From: Fimbriimonadia bacterium
GTDB taxonomy: Bacteria > Armatimonadota > Fimbriimonadia > Fimbriimonadales > JABRVX01
Direction of reading: 5' to 3'
Length of the DNA stretch: 64,000 nucleotides
NCBI GenBank assembly: GCA_039961735.1
Contig: JABRVX010000048.1
Coordinates: 24,821 to 88,820 of the forward strand
The notes beneath the pieces were generated by a model. It made no database searches. It was not told the origin of the DNA and saw only the letters and a list, made by a program, of their open reading frames with translations. Shown here one piece after another: positions 46,637-56,592 of this stretch. The stretch's first letter is position 1; each line of letters starts with the position of its first letter. Both the position numbers and the translations under genes were made by a program.

Positions 46637-48100
46637 ATGAAAACCATATCCATCGATCCCATCACCCGCCTCGAGGGACACGGCAAGATCGAGATTTTCC
46701 TCGACGACAATGGCGAGGTCGCAAACGCCTACGTGCAGATCCCGGAGCTGCGTGGCTTCGAGAAGTTCTGCGAGGGACGCGCGGTGGAAGAGGTCGCACA
46801 CATCACCCCTCGCATCTGCGGCGTGTGCCCAGAAGCCCATCACATGGCTGGCATGAAGACGCTGGACGCGGTGTTCAAAGTCGAGCCTACCTCGACAGCG
46901 AAGAAGCTGCGCCGATTGCTTTACAACTCCTTCTTCGTCTCTGACCATACCACCCACTTCTACATCCTCGCCGGGCCGGACTTCGTGGTGGGCCCCGACG
47001 CGCCGGTAGCCGAGCGAAACATTCTCGGTGTCATCGCGAAGGTCGGCCTCGAAACCGGCGGCGAGGTGATCAAACGACGCAGGGAGTGCAACCACATCGT
47101 GGAGATGCTTGCAGGGCGCCAGGTACACCCAATCTGTGGCCTCCCAGGCGGTGTGTCGAAGGGGCTGAACGCCGAAGAGATAGCAGAAGCCAAGCAGATC
47201 GCCGCGAACTCGTTGGAGTTCGCAAAGTTCTCGATCCAGCTATTCCATGACATGGTATTGGGGAACACCGCCTATAAAGATCTAATCCTGAGCGACATGT
47301 ACGCTCACAAGACCTACTACATGGGTCTGGTTGACGATCAGAACCGCGCCGACTTCTACGATGGTAAGGTGCGTGTGGTCGATCCTGACGGCAACGAGTT
47401 CGCGAAGTTCCCTGCCTCGGAGTACCTGGAGCACATCGGTGAGCACGTGGAGCCGTGGAGCTACCTGAAGTTCCCTTACCTGAAGAAGATTGGATGGAAG
47501 GGTTTCGTCGAAGGTAAGGACAGCGGCATCTATCGCACGGCACCACTAGCACGCATCAACGCATCCGAGGCGATGGCAACCCCGCTCGCCAACGCTGAGT
47601 TGCAAAAGTTCCGCGAGACGTTGGGCAGGACGGTTCACGCGACGCTTGCCACTCACTGGGCTCGCCTGATCGAGCTGATGCAGGCGGCCGAAGCTATGGT
47701 GGAACTGACCAACGATCCGGAGATCGGCTCCGATGACTTGCGCAACCGCGACCTCGGCACCCCGGGCGAGGGGGTCGGAATCGTGGAGGCTCCCCGTGGC
47801 ACCTTGATCCACCACTACATCTCCGATGAGAACGGCATCGCGCAGAAGGTCAACCTGATCGTGGGAACCACTCACAACAACGCCCCCATCTGCATGTCCA
47901 TCAAGCGCGCAGCCCAGGGCCTGATCCACAAGAACGGCGAGATCTCGGAGGGAACGCTGAACAAAGTGGAGATGGCCTTCCGCGCCTACGATCCATGCTT
48001 CGGATGTGCGACGCACGCGATTGGCCAGACCCCGCTCATCGTCACGGTATACGCGCCGGATGGCAGCGTGGTGGCGCAGGGCAGACAGGACCCACAATGA
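46637..48100 (+). CDS. mvhA: [NiFe] hydrogenase large subunit (group 3c, MvhA type)
   Basis: 487 residues from ATG 46637 behind AGGAGG. Ni-Fe ligands: the L1 motif [11 protein letters not shown] (from about residue 59) and the L2 motif DPCFGCATH near residue 457. About 26 residues follow the L2 histidine, so a cleavable C-terminal peptide remains and maturation by an endopeptidase is expected; that gene follows with an ATGA overlap. Catalyses reversible H2 oxidation. The group assignment rests on the hdr/mvhD context. Confidence 0.96.
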   Translation: MKTISIDPITRLEGHGKIEIFLDDNGEVANAYVQIPELRGFEKFCEGRAVEEVAHITPRICGVCPEAHHMAGMKTLDAVFKVEPTSTAKKLRRLLYNSFFVSDHTTHFYILAGPDFVVGPDAPVAERNILGVIAKVGLETGGEVIKRRRECNHIVEMLAGRQVHPICGLPGGVSKGLNAEEIAEAKQIAANSLEFAKFSIQLFHDMVLGNTAYKDLILSDMYAHKTYYMGLVDDQNRADFYDGKVRVVDPDGNEFAKFPASEYLEHIGEHVEPWSYLKFPYLKKIGWKGFVEGKDSGIYRTAPLARINASEAMATPLANAELQKFRETLGRTVHATLATHWARLIELMQAAEAMVELTNDPEIGSDDLRNRDLGTPGEGVGIVEAPRGTLIHHYISDENGIAQKVNLIVGTTHNNAPICMSIKRAAQGLIHKNGEISEGTLNKVEMAFRAYDPCFGCATHAIGQTPLIVTVYAPDGSVVAQGRQDPQ

Positions 48101-48636
48101 TCACACGCATCGTCGGACTCGGAAACGACCTCCTATCCGACGATGCCGTCGGTCTCGAGGTGGCACGCCTCGTTAGGCAGAAACTAGGCCACCGCGATGA
48201 CATAGAATTTCGGGAGTCGCCTGTTGGGGGGCTGCGCGTGCTCGACGACCTGCTGGGTTGTGACCGCGTGGTGCTCTTGGACGCCGTCGTGTCCAGCCGA
48301 TTGGCGCCCGGGACTGTCGGGGTGTGGCGATGGGACGAGGAAGCCGAAACTTTCGTACCCTATAATGAATGGGGCGTAACGTTGCCGCTAGACGACGACC
48401 GGTGCTTGGGCCGCCGCTATCACAGTACTCACGACACGGATGTGGCCTCGTCGCTGGGTCTGGCAAGGAAACTCGGGCTGCCGGTTCCGAGTTCGGCGTT
48501 CCTGGTCGGCGTCGTAGTGCGCGAAGTTTTCGAGTTCGGTATCGGCCTGGACCCGGCGGTGGCAACAGGGCGAGATCGTGCGGCGGAGTTAGTGATTCGA
48601 GCGCTTGTAGCCGAGCGCCAGAGGGTACCGGCCTGA
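48097..48636 (+). CDS. Hydrogenase maturation endopeptidase (HycI/HyaD family)
   Basis: 179 residues from ATG 48097, overlapping the mvhA stop by 4 bases. It starts GLGNDLLSDDAVGLEVA, the family nickel-sensing motif with an acidic ligand. A second Asp in RVVLLDAV and a His in YHSTHDTD complete the metal-site pattern. It would remove the MvhA tail after NiFe insertion. Confidence 0.92.
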   Translation: MITRIVGLGNDLLSDDAVGLEVARLVRQKLGHRDDIEFRESPVGGLRVLDDLLGCDRVVLLDAVVSSRLAPGTVGVWRWDEEAETFVPYNEWGVTLPLDDDRCLGRRYHSTHDTDVASSLGLARKLGLPVPSSAFLVGVVVREVFEFGIGLDPAVATGRDRAAELVIRALVAERQRVPA

Positions 48637-48664
48637 TCCCGTCCGCAGCAGCGTGAAGCAAGCA

Positions 48665-50935
48665 ATGGGGGGACGTTTGCTCCAGGGCGTTAGTTTGCGA
48701 ATCACGGGCATCGTTCAAGGTGTCGGTTTTCGGCCGCACGTTTATCGGCTCGCTACCGAACTGGGGCTGAGTGGCCAAGTGTGGAACGACACCGCAGGTG
48801 CTTCGGTCGAGCTGTTCGGCCCGCCCGAGAAGATTGAGGAGTTCGTGGAGGCTCTGACCAAGCATCCTCCTCCTTTGGCGCGCTTGGACCGGGTGGAGCG
48901 GAGGGCCCTCCCAGGCGAGGGCCCATCCGGCTTTCGCATCGTCGAGAGCAGAGACGACGCTGTTCGAACTTGTTTGGTATCGCCGGATGTAGCCGTCTGC
49001 GACGACTGCCTGCGAGAGATGCTGGACGCCGAGGACCCGCGATACGAGTACCCGTACATCAATTGCACCAACTGCGGGCCGCGCTTTACCATCATCCGAG
49101 ACCTACCCTACGACCGGCCGAAAACCACGATGGCTGCCTTCCCCATGTGCGAGATGTGCGAGCGGCAATACCACGACCCGGCCGACCGCAGGTTTCACGC
49201 ACAACCGGTTGCTTGCCCCGTCTGCGGTCCAACCGTTCGACTGGGCTCACTCGACGGCATTGTCGCGATACGTGAAGCTGCACGGCTGCTGCGTGGAGGC
49301 TCGGTGCTGGCGATCAAGGGCATCGGCGGGTACCACCTCGCTTGCGATGCGCGAAACGAAGAGGCGGTTCAGGTGCTCCGGCAGCGGAAGGGTCGTGAGG
49401 AGAAGCCGCTGGCTGTGATGGCGCCTTCGCTCGGGGTTGCGGAGCAGAACGTGGCCCCCACAGATGCCGAGCGCGAGTTGCTGCTGTCTACGGCACGCCC
49501 CATCGTGCTCATCCAGCGCTCGACGGCTTGCAACCTCGCGCCATCCATCGCACCGGGCAACCCCAGAATCGGCGTGATGCTTCCATACACTCCTTTGCAC
49601 CACCTGCTTTTCCGGGAAGGCGCGCCGGACGTACTGGTGATGACGAGTGGCAATGTCAGCGAGGAGCCCATCGCTTTCACGGAAGAGCAAGCGTTCGAAC
49701 GTCTCTCGGGCATTGCCGACGCCTTCCTTACAGGTGATCGCCCCATCCACACGCGATGTGACGACTCGGTGGTGCATGTGGTGGACGGAGGACCGAGCTT
49801 CTTGCGTCGCTCCCGTGGCTACGTCCCGCTACCCATCGAACTTCCCTTCTCGGTGCATGGCGTGCTTGCGGTGGGGGGCGAGTTGAAGAACACCTTCGCA
49901 ATCGGGCGTGACAGCTCCGCCTTTGTCAGCCACCACATCGGCGACCTGAAGAACGTGGAGGAGTACGATGCGTTCCGTCTAGGAGTCGAGCAGTTCGAGG
50001 CACTCGCCGAAGTTGAACCAACCACGTTGGCTTGCGACATGCATCCTCTCTATCTCTCCGGCGGCTATGCGCGCCGGCGTGATATGCCGGTTATCGAGGT
50101 CCAGCATCACCACGCGCATATCGCCTCGGTGATGGCGGAGCACGGATTGCCTAACGAGCCGGTGATCGGCGTGGCGTTCGACGGCACGGGCTACGGGCCG
50201 GATGGCACGGTGTGGGGGGCCGAGTTCCTAATTGCGAACTACACGGACTTCACCCGCGCTTTGCACTTCGCACCCATCCCGCTGCCTGGTGGGGATGCTG
50301 CGATCAAGCAGAACTGGAAGTCGGCTGCGGCCTACCTCGCTGGGCTGATGGACGAGGACGAAGCCGTGAGGCTGCTGCTAAACCAAGAGGCAGCGCCGGA
50401 ACGAGATATCCGCACCGTACTTCGGCTGATCCGTCGAGGCACAAACTGCATACCCGCTGCGAGCGCGGGGCGGCTCTTCGATGCTGTGGCCTCGCTACTG
50501 GGCATGCGTCAGCGCGACTCCTTCGAGGGGCAGGGCGCGATGGAGTTGGAGGCGCTGGGCACACAGGTCGCTCCAGAGGGCGCATACATGTATACTAAAG
50601 TTGCAGATTCGCTGGAGATGGCTTCTGTCGTCGAGGGTGTCCTAGCAGATCTCGGCGCAGGAGTACCCAGAGAGTTGATTGCGGCCAAGTTTCACGAGAC
50701 ATTGGCGCGGTGCATCGCTTCTGAGTGCTTTGCGCTATCGGAGGCATATGGAATTCGTACCGTCTGTCTCTCCGGGGGCACCTTCCAAAACCGGCTGCTT
50801 ACGGAGAGAACGTTGAACCTATTGCGTGACCGTGGCCTAAAGCCGCTAATCAATCGCCAAGTGCCGGCCAACGATGGGGGCATCTGCTTAGGTCAGATCG
50901 CGGTGGCTGCATGGAGGATGGGGCTATGTGCTTAG
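48665..50935 (+). CDS. hypF: Carbamoyltransferase HypF
   Basis: 756 residues from ATG 48665; a GTG at 48653 is a possible alternative. It makes thiocarbamate on HypE from carbamoyl phosphate for the Fe-cyanide ligands. Domains: acylphosphatase (about 8-95; ITGIVQGVGFRPHVYRLA), two zinc fingers (CDDCLREM..CTNCGPRF; CEMCERQY..CPVCGP), YrdC-like (about 205-380; GIGGYHLACDA) and a Kae1/TobZ-like C-terminal domain (VQHHHAHIASVMAEHG; VAFDGTGYGPDGTVWGAEF; LSGGTFQNRLL). All are intact. Its end overlaps hypC by 10 bases. Confidence 0.96.
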   Translation: MGGRLLQGVSLRITGIVQGVGFRPHVYRLATELGLSGQVWNDTAGASVELFGPPEKIEEFVEALTKHPPPLARLDRVERRALPGEGPSGFRIVESRDDAVRTCLVSPDVAVCDDCLREMLDAEDPRYEYPYINCTNCGPRFTIIRDLPYDRPKTTMAAFPMCEMCERQYHDPADRRFHAQPVACPVCGPTVRLGSLDGIVAIREAARLLRGGSVLAIKGIGGYHLACDARNEEAVQVLRQRKGREEKPLAVMAPSLGVAEQNVAPTDAERELLLSTARPIVLIQRSTACNLAPSIAPGNPRIGVMLPYTPLHHLLFREGAPDVLVMTSGNVSEEPIAFTEEQAFERLSGIADAFLTGDRPIHTRCDDSVVHVVDGGPSFLRRSRGYVPLPIELPFSVHGVLAVGGELKNTFAIGRDSSAFVSHHIGDLKNVEEYDAFRLGVEQFEALAEVEPTTLACDMHPLYLSGGYARRRDMPVIEVQHHHAHIASVMAEHGLPNEPVIGVAFDGTGYGPDGTVWGAEFLIANYTDFTRALHFAPIPLPGGDAAIKQNWKSAAAYLAGLMDEDEAVRLLLNQEAAPERDIRTVLRLIRRGTNCIPAASAGRLFDAVASLLGMRQRDSFEGQGAMELEALGTQVAPEGAYMYTKVADSLEMASVVEGVLADLGAGVPRELIAAKFHETLARCIASECFALSEAYGIRTVCLSGGTFQNRLLTERTLNLLRDRGLKPLINRQVPANDGGICLGQIAVAAWRMGLCA

Positions 50936-51150
50936 CCGTTCCGGGAAAGGTGCTGGAGAAAGATGGTATGGATGTGACGGTGGATTTCGGGGGCACCCGG
51001 CGCCGAGCCCGCGCCGACCTCACGCCGGACATCGTTGTCGGGGAATACGCGCTCGTTCACGCGGGCTTTGTGATTCAGAAGCTGGACGCAGCCGAAGCCG
51101 AGCGAACGCTAGAGTACTTGAGAGAGATGGGGGAACATGCACCTGACTGA
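50926..51150 (+). CDS. hypC: Hydrogenase assembly chaperone HypC
   Basis: 74 residues starting MCLAVPGKV, the diagnostic N-terminus with essential Cys2. A small beta-barrel that carries the Fe(CN)2CO unit with HypD and delivers it to the large subunit. The start lies within the end of hypF and the gene overlaps hypD by 14 bases, implying translational coupling. Confidence 0.96.
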   Translation: MCLAVPGKVLEKDGMDVTVDFGGTRRRARADLTPDIVVGEYALVHAGFVIQKLDAAEAERTLEYLREMGEHAPD

Positions 51151-52249
51151 ACCCTTCGGCGACCGGGCCTTGACGCAACCGCTGGTGGAGCGGATGATGT
51201 CGCTTGCAGAGCGGCTGTCGCCGCGCCAGGTCCGACTGATGGAAGTGTGCGGCTCGCATACGATGTCGTTCTTCCGAACCGGTGTGCGGTCGCTGCTGCC
51301 CGACAACGTGACCCTGCTGTCCGGCCCTGGCTGCCCCGTGTGCGTCACGCCGAATCGCGAGCTGGACCAGATGATCGCGCTCGCCAGCCTGCCGAACGTG
51401 ACGGTGGCCACCTTCGGCGACATGCTCCGTGTCCCTGGCTCTCGCTCCAGCCTCGTCCAAGCACGAACGTCGGGAGCCGATGTTCGGGTGGTCTACTCGC
51501 CCATGGACGCCCTGACGTTCGCCGAGGCAGACCCCTCGCGCGAAGTCGTTTTCCTCGGTGTGGGCTTCGAGACCACCGCGCCGACTGTGGCGGCGACGGT
51601 CCTGGAGGCCGCGCGACGCGACCTGCGCAACTTCAGCGTTTTGGTCGCCCACAAGCTCGTCCCCCCGGCCCTGCGCGCCCTGCTCACGAGCGGCGAGGTG
51701 CGGATTGACGCATTCATCCTGCCTGGACACGTGTCCACAATCATCGGTGCGCAGCCCTACGCGTTCCTGGAGTCCGAGTTCGGTATCCCGTCCGTCATCG
51801 CAGGCTTCCTTCCGACCGACTTGCTGGAGGGGGTCGTCGGGTGCCTAGAGCTCGTCGCGTACGACCAGGCTGAGGTGCGAAACCGGTATGCCCGTTTCGT
51901 TCGTGAGCGCGGGAACGTCGCAGCCAAATCGGTGTTGGAGGAGACCTTCGAGCCCTGCGACGCCGAGTGGCGCGGCTTCGGGGTGATCCCCGAGAGCGGG
52001 CTCAGGCTGCGACCCCACCTCCGCCGTTTCGATGCTCTGGAGCGGTTCACGCTGGACCTTCCGGAGCCACGGGAGGTGCATGGCTGCCTCTGCGGCGAAG
52101 TGCTGAAGGGTATGGTCTCGCCCGATGAGTGCAAGCTGTTCGGTACGGCCTGCTCGCCGGAGAACCCCATCGGCCCTTGCATGGTATCCAGCGAGGGAGC
52201 CTGCGCCGCGCACTACAAGTACGGTGCCCACCGAGCGGTCAAGGTGTAG
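51137..52249 (+). CDS. hypD: Hydrogenase formation protein HypD
   Basis: 370 residues. Conserved cysteines and motifs: MEVCGSHTMSFFRTG, SGPGCPVCVTP, GFETTAPTVA, ILPGHVSTIIG, and the C-terminal [4Fe-4S] set CLCGEVLKG..ECKLFGTACSPENPIGPCMVSSEGAC. It is the scaffold on which Fe is given CN and CO ligands together with HypC and HypE. Confidence 0.97.
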   Translation: MHLTEPFGDRALTQPLVERMMSLAERLSPRQVRLMEVCGSHTMSFFRTGVRSLLPDNVTLLSGPGCPVCVTPNRELDQMIALASLPNVTVATFGDMLRVPGSRSSLVQARTSGADVRVVYSPMDALTFAEADPSREVVFLGVGFETTAPTVAATVLEAARRDLRNFSVLVAHKLVPPALRALLTSGEVRIDAFILPGHVSTIIGAQPYAFLESEFGIPSVIAGFLPTDLLEGVVGCLELVAYDQAEVRNRYARFVRERGNVAAKSVLEETFEPCDAEWRGFGVIPESGLRLRPHLRRFDALERFTLDLPEPREVHGCLCGEVLKGMVSPDECKLFGTACSPENPIGPCMVSSEGACAAHYKYGAHRAVKV

Positions 52250-52259
52250 ACTCGGCAGG

Positions 52260-53273
52260 ATGCGAAACAAGACGGTCACCACCGCGCACGGAAGCGGCGG
52301 CAAAGCCTCACGCGAACTGCTGGAGAGCGTATTCCTGCCCCATCTGCCCAGCCGTCTGCTTGCCCCACTGAGCGACCAGGCGCTCCTCCCACGACCCGAA
52401 GGCCGTGTGGCTTTCACGACGGATTCGTTCGTGGTAAAGCCGCTCTTCTTCCCCGGAGGCGACATCGGCAAGCTGGCGGTGTGCGGCACGGTGAACGACC
52501 TCGCGGTCGGCGGAGCAGTGCCGAACTACCTGGCGTGCTCCTTCATCCTCGAAGAGGGTCTGCCCGTAGCCGACCTGCAACGCGTCGTGCGCTCGTTGGC
52601 GGAGACGGCGCGAGAGGCAGGCGTCGAAGTGGTGACCGGCGACACGAAGGTTGTGGAGCGAGGGGCGGCGGACGGGATGTTCATCACCACCACGGGACTG
52701 GGCGTGGTGCCCGACGGCTTGGACATAGGCGCGCACCGAATCGAGGTCGGGGACGTGCTGCTGCTCTCGGGGCACCTCGCGGATCACGGCATCACACTCT
52801 TCTGTCTGCGAGAGGGGATTGACCTCGCGTCGGATGCGGTGAGCGACTGCGCGCCACTCGGTGAGCTTTGCTCCCGGTTGGTGTCGGCGGCGGGCGACGG
52901 CCTGCACGCAATGCGAGACCCGACTCGCGGTGGACTGGCAACCGCTGTGGTGGAAATGGCCAACTCGGCGGGAGTGTCGGTGGAGATGGACGAGGCGGCG
53001 ATACCCGTGCGAGATGCGGTTCGATCGGCGTGCGAGGTGCTGGGTTTTGACCCGCTGACGGTCGCGAACGAGGGCAAGGTGGTGGCGTTCGTCTCGGAGG
53101 ACGTGGCGCCTGCGGCGCTGGAGGCGCTTCGCTCGCATCCGCTCGGGCGGGATGCAGCGGTCATCGGGCACGTGGTCCCGAGCCTGGACGGACTGGTGTG
53201 GCTGAACACCCCCATCGGCGGGCAGCGCATCGTAGACCTCCCCGCCGGAGAACTCCTGCCAAGGATTTGCTGA
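52260..53273 (+). CDS. hypE: Hydrogenase expression/formation protein HypE
   Basis: 337 residues from ATG 52260. AIR-synthase-like ATPase fold: HGSGGKASRELLESVF at the N-terminus, DIGKLAVCGTVNDLAVGGA in the middle and RDPTRGGLATAVVEMA. It ends in PRIC, whose terminal Cys is the site carbamoylated by HypF and dehydrated to the cyanide donor. Last gene of the run; hypA and hypB (nickel insertion) are not here. Nothing clear lies in the 250 bases after it. Confidence 0.97.
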   Translation: MRNKTVTTAHGSGGKASRELLESVFLPHLPSRLLAPLSDQALLPRPEGRVAFTTDSFVVKPLFFPGGDIGKLAVCGTVNDLAVGGAVPNYLACSFILEEGLPVADLQRVVRSLAETAREAGVEVVTGDTKVVERGAADGMFITTTGLGVVPDGLDIGAHRIEVGDVLLLSGHLADHGITLFCLREGIDLASDAVSDCAPLGELCSRLVSAAGDGLHAMRDPTRGGLATAVVEMANSAGVSVEMDEAAIPVRDAVRSACEVLGFDPLTVANEGKVVAFVSEDVAPAALEALRSHPLGRDAAVIGHVVPSLDGLVWLNTPIGGQRIVDLPAGELLPRIC

Positions 53274-53523
53274 TCTGCTTGTCACGGGCCGAGGCGGCTC
53301 ATGCTCCGGCGCAGTCCTTGGGTCGGCGTTGCTAGAGGTAGGCGCAACGCGACGGACGTGGGCCAGGGCGTGAATAGGAAGTTTCGCCGTCCCGGCGGTG
53401 CCCTCTGTCCGTTGGGACGCCACGTTGCAACGGCCTCCGAGAACAGAAGACAGGCAGGGATGGAGGGCGCTCCGTCGAAGCGAGTTATGGATTTCGACGG
53501 CGCAGTCCGAACTTGGAGGACCC

Positions 53524-54483
<960 letters not shown>

Positions 54484-54512
54484 CGGCGGTGCCACGCTGA
54501 ACCGATTCCGAA

Positions 54513-54536
54513 GCGCCCGGCCCGAATGCCGGGCGC
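54513..54536 (+). terminator. Hairpin between aldo/keto reductase and flippase genes
   Basis: A perfect 9-bp stem GCGCCCGGC with a 6-base loop, 29 bases after the stop. It has no T-run and is followed after 7 bases by AAGGAGG, so it could be a terminator or a leader structure of the next gene. Confidence 0.45.
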
Positions 54537-54580
54537 GAAACTAAGGAGGCAAGCACATTCGACTCGCCCGGCAGGCTCTG

Positions 54581-56095
54581 ATGACCTTCGTGTGGCAGCA
54601 GGGCGGCAAGATGTTCGAGATGCTGCTGTTCACGATCATCTCGATCGTGGTCGCTCGGCTGCTGGGACCCGAGAAGTCAGGGGTGTACGCTGCAGTCGGA
54701 GCGGTCCAGGGCATCCTCTGTGCTCTGGTTGCCTTCGGGTACGAAGAGTCGCTAACCAACTTCCTGGGCCGATATTCGGACAAGCCAGGGGTCATCTCCT
54801 TCATCTTGCGCGAGCTGTTGAAGCGCCGCCTGTTATACGTGTCTCTGGGAATGGGCCTGATGGCTGCGCTTGCCTCCTACGTCACCGCTTCGCAGGGCAT
54901 CCGCGGCTACGAGTGGGCCGTCCATCTCAGCGCGCTGATGGGTATCGCATCGTCGCTCGGTACCTTCTTCACCTTCACGCTGATCGCGCTATTCGATGTG
55001 AAAGTGAACAACGTCATGCGCGCGGTCACTCTGGTCGTCCAGCTGGTCCTCGTGGTGTGGCTGATCAAGGCTGGCTACGGCATCGCGGGGGCCATTTGGT
55101 CCTACATCATCGCGATGTCGGTGTACCTGCTGGGCATTGCGTGGCCCGTCGTCCGCCACATGCTGCCGAAGCCGGAGCGCATAGAGATCAAGCCGGTGGT
55201 GCGTTTCGGCCTCGGGCTGTGGGTGAATGCGCTCGTAGGGCTGGTTTTGGGCAAACAGCTCGGTCTCATCGTGTTAGGCGCTTTCGGGGTCGAGGAAGCA
55301 TGGCGCGGCTTTTTCAATGCTGCATTCAACACGCGCGTGCTCGCCGACCAACTGATGCTTGCGGGGTTTGGGGGCACCGCACTGGCGGCAGCCGCTCGAT
55401 TGGCGGAGAGACAGGGCACCGAAGGGCTGGCGCTAGCTTGGCGGCTGAACGTTAGACTTACGACATTGCTCGCGGTGCCTACGATGGTGTTCTTCATGTT
55501 CCAAGCGCCACGGGCGATCCATCTTCTGTTTGGGGAGGCTTTCCTGCCTGCCGCAACGGTGTTCCTCTGGCTTGCCGCGCCTACCGTACTCGCCCGGGCG
55601 TACGGTGGCGGGGCGAGCAGCACGGTGATGAGCGCGGGTGGCATGGTGGCACTGGTCGTGAAGCAATACGTTGTCGGCGGAGTGGCGTCCATCGTGCTGA
55701 GCGTGCTGGCTGTGTGGCTGGTCCGGCCGTATGGAACGGAAGCTGCGGTCAACGCCCTCGCCCTCGCGATGGGAGTCGCGTTCATCATCACTTCGGGACT
55801 CGGGTTCGCGGTGGTGAGGCGCGTGTACGATGTCCGCTTCCCCACGGCCTACACGCTGAAGATCTTCGCCATCTCGGCGCTTGCAGGGGCCTCGACGCTC
55901 TGGCTCGGTGGAGGGCGTTCACTGTGGGTTCTGCCGCTCGCCTTACAGTTCATCGTCGTGTTCTATGCACTTGCACGGGTTGTCCGACCGTTCAGTGCCG
56001 AGGACTACTCGGTGGCCCAGAAGGCCTCTCGACGGATATCGAAATTCGTGCGGCCGTTGGTCGGGGAGCCGATTCCGGAAGACGAAGAGGGCTAG
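54581..56095 (+). CDS. Polysaccharide flippase (Wzx/MATE-like, MOP superfamily)
   Basis: 504 residues from ATG 54581. About 12-14 hydrophobic helices run through the protein, beginning with FEMLLFTIISIVVARLLGPE, the usual family opening in which the first helix is followed by a GP-x-x-x-G-x-Y turn. It probably moves lipid-linked oligosaccharides across the inner membrane. ATG 54581 has no Shine-Dalgarno, whereas AAGGAGG at 54543-54549 sits 7 bases before an in-frame ATT at 54557, which would add eight residues (IRLARQAL). The C-terminal tail is basic, then acidic. The downstream RmlC-like gene fits a surface-glycan role. Confidence 0.88.
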   Translation: MTFVWQQGGKMFEMLLFTIISIVVARLLGPEKSGVYAAVGAVQGILCALVAFGYEESLTNFLGRYSDKPGVISFILRELLKRRLLYVSLGMGLMAALASYVTASQGIRGYEWAVHLSALMGIASSLGTFFTFTLIALFDVKVNNVMRAVTLVVQLVLVVWLIKAGYGIAGAIWSYIIAMSVYLLGIAWPVVRHMLPKPERIEIKPVVRFGLGLWVNALVGLVLGKQLGLIVLGAFGVEEAWRGFFNAAFNTRVLADQLMLAGFGGTALAAAARLAERQGTEGLALAWRLNVRLTTLLAVPTMVFFMFQAPRAIHLLFGEAFLPAATVFLWLAAPTVLARAYGGGASSTVMSAGGMVALVVKQYVVGGVASIVLSVLAVWLVRPYGTEAAVNALALAMGVAFIITSGLGFAVVRRVYDVRFPTAYTLKIFAISALAGASTLWLGGGRSLWVLPLALQFIVVFYALARVVRPFSAEDYSVAQKASRRISKFVRPLVGEPIPEDEEG

Positions 56096-56104
56096 TCGGT
56101 CGCG

Positions 56105-56113
56105 TGCTATAAT
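56105..56113 (+). promoter_or_regulatory. Extended -10 TGCTATAAT of a leaderless gene
   Basis: A perfect TATAAT with TG extension ends 8 bases before ATG 56122, straight after the flippase stop. It would drive the RmlC-like gene and perhaps rnj. Confidence 0.6.
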
Positions 56114-56121
56114 CCGTGACG

Positions 56122-56577
56122 ATGATCGAGGGCGTTCGTACCGTGCCGCTGCGGCCCAATGCCGACGAGCGCGGCTTTCTCATGGAACTGCTGCGCAGCG
56201 ACGACCCGCACTTCCAAAAGTTCGGTCAATGCTATGCATCCCTGAACTACCCCGGCGTGATTCGCGCCTGGCACTGGCACGAGCGACAGACCGACTATTG
56301 GGCCGTAGTGAGGGGCATGGTGAAAGCTGCGTGTTTCGATCGTAGACCGCAATCGCCCACCTTCGGCGAGGTGAACGAGTTCTTTCTCGGCGAGCAGAAC
56401 CCGTGCATGCTCATCATCCCCGAAGGCGTCGCGCACGGCTACAAGACTATCGGCGTGGACCCCTCGCTGCTAATCAACTTCCCGACAGAGCCATACGACC
56501 GGCAGAACCCCGACGAGCAGCGGATCCCCTTCGATTCCCCCGAAATCCCCTACGAATGGGAGATCGAGCATCGTTAG
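56122..56577 (+). CDS. RmlC-like cupin, dTDP-sugar 3,5-epimerase family
   Basis: 151 residues from ATG 56122; a GTG at 56116 is next to the -10 and unlikely. Cupin with the family stretch GVIRAWHWHERQTDYWAVVRGM in place of the GVLRGLHYQ of RmlC, then EFFLGEQNPCMLIIPEGVAHGY and PYDRQNPDEQRIPFD. It is shorter than RmlC (about 180), and the first motif differs, so the epimerase activity and sugar are uncertain. Its place after a flippase gene suggests nucleotide-sugar metabolism. Confidence 0.78.
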   Translation: MIEGVRTVPLRPNADERGFLMELLRSDDPHFQKFGQCYASLNYPGVIRAWHWHERQTDYWAVVRGMVKAACFDRRPQSPTFGEVNEFFLGEQNPCMLIIPEGVAHGYKTIGVDPSLLINFPTEPYDRQNPDEQRIPFDSPEIPYEWEIEHR

Positions 56578-56592
56578 CGACCCGGTGAGCGG

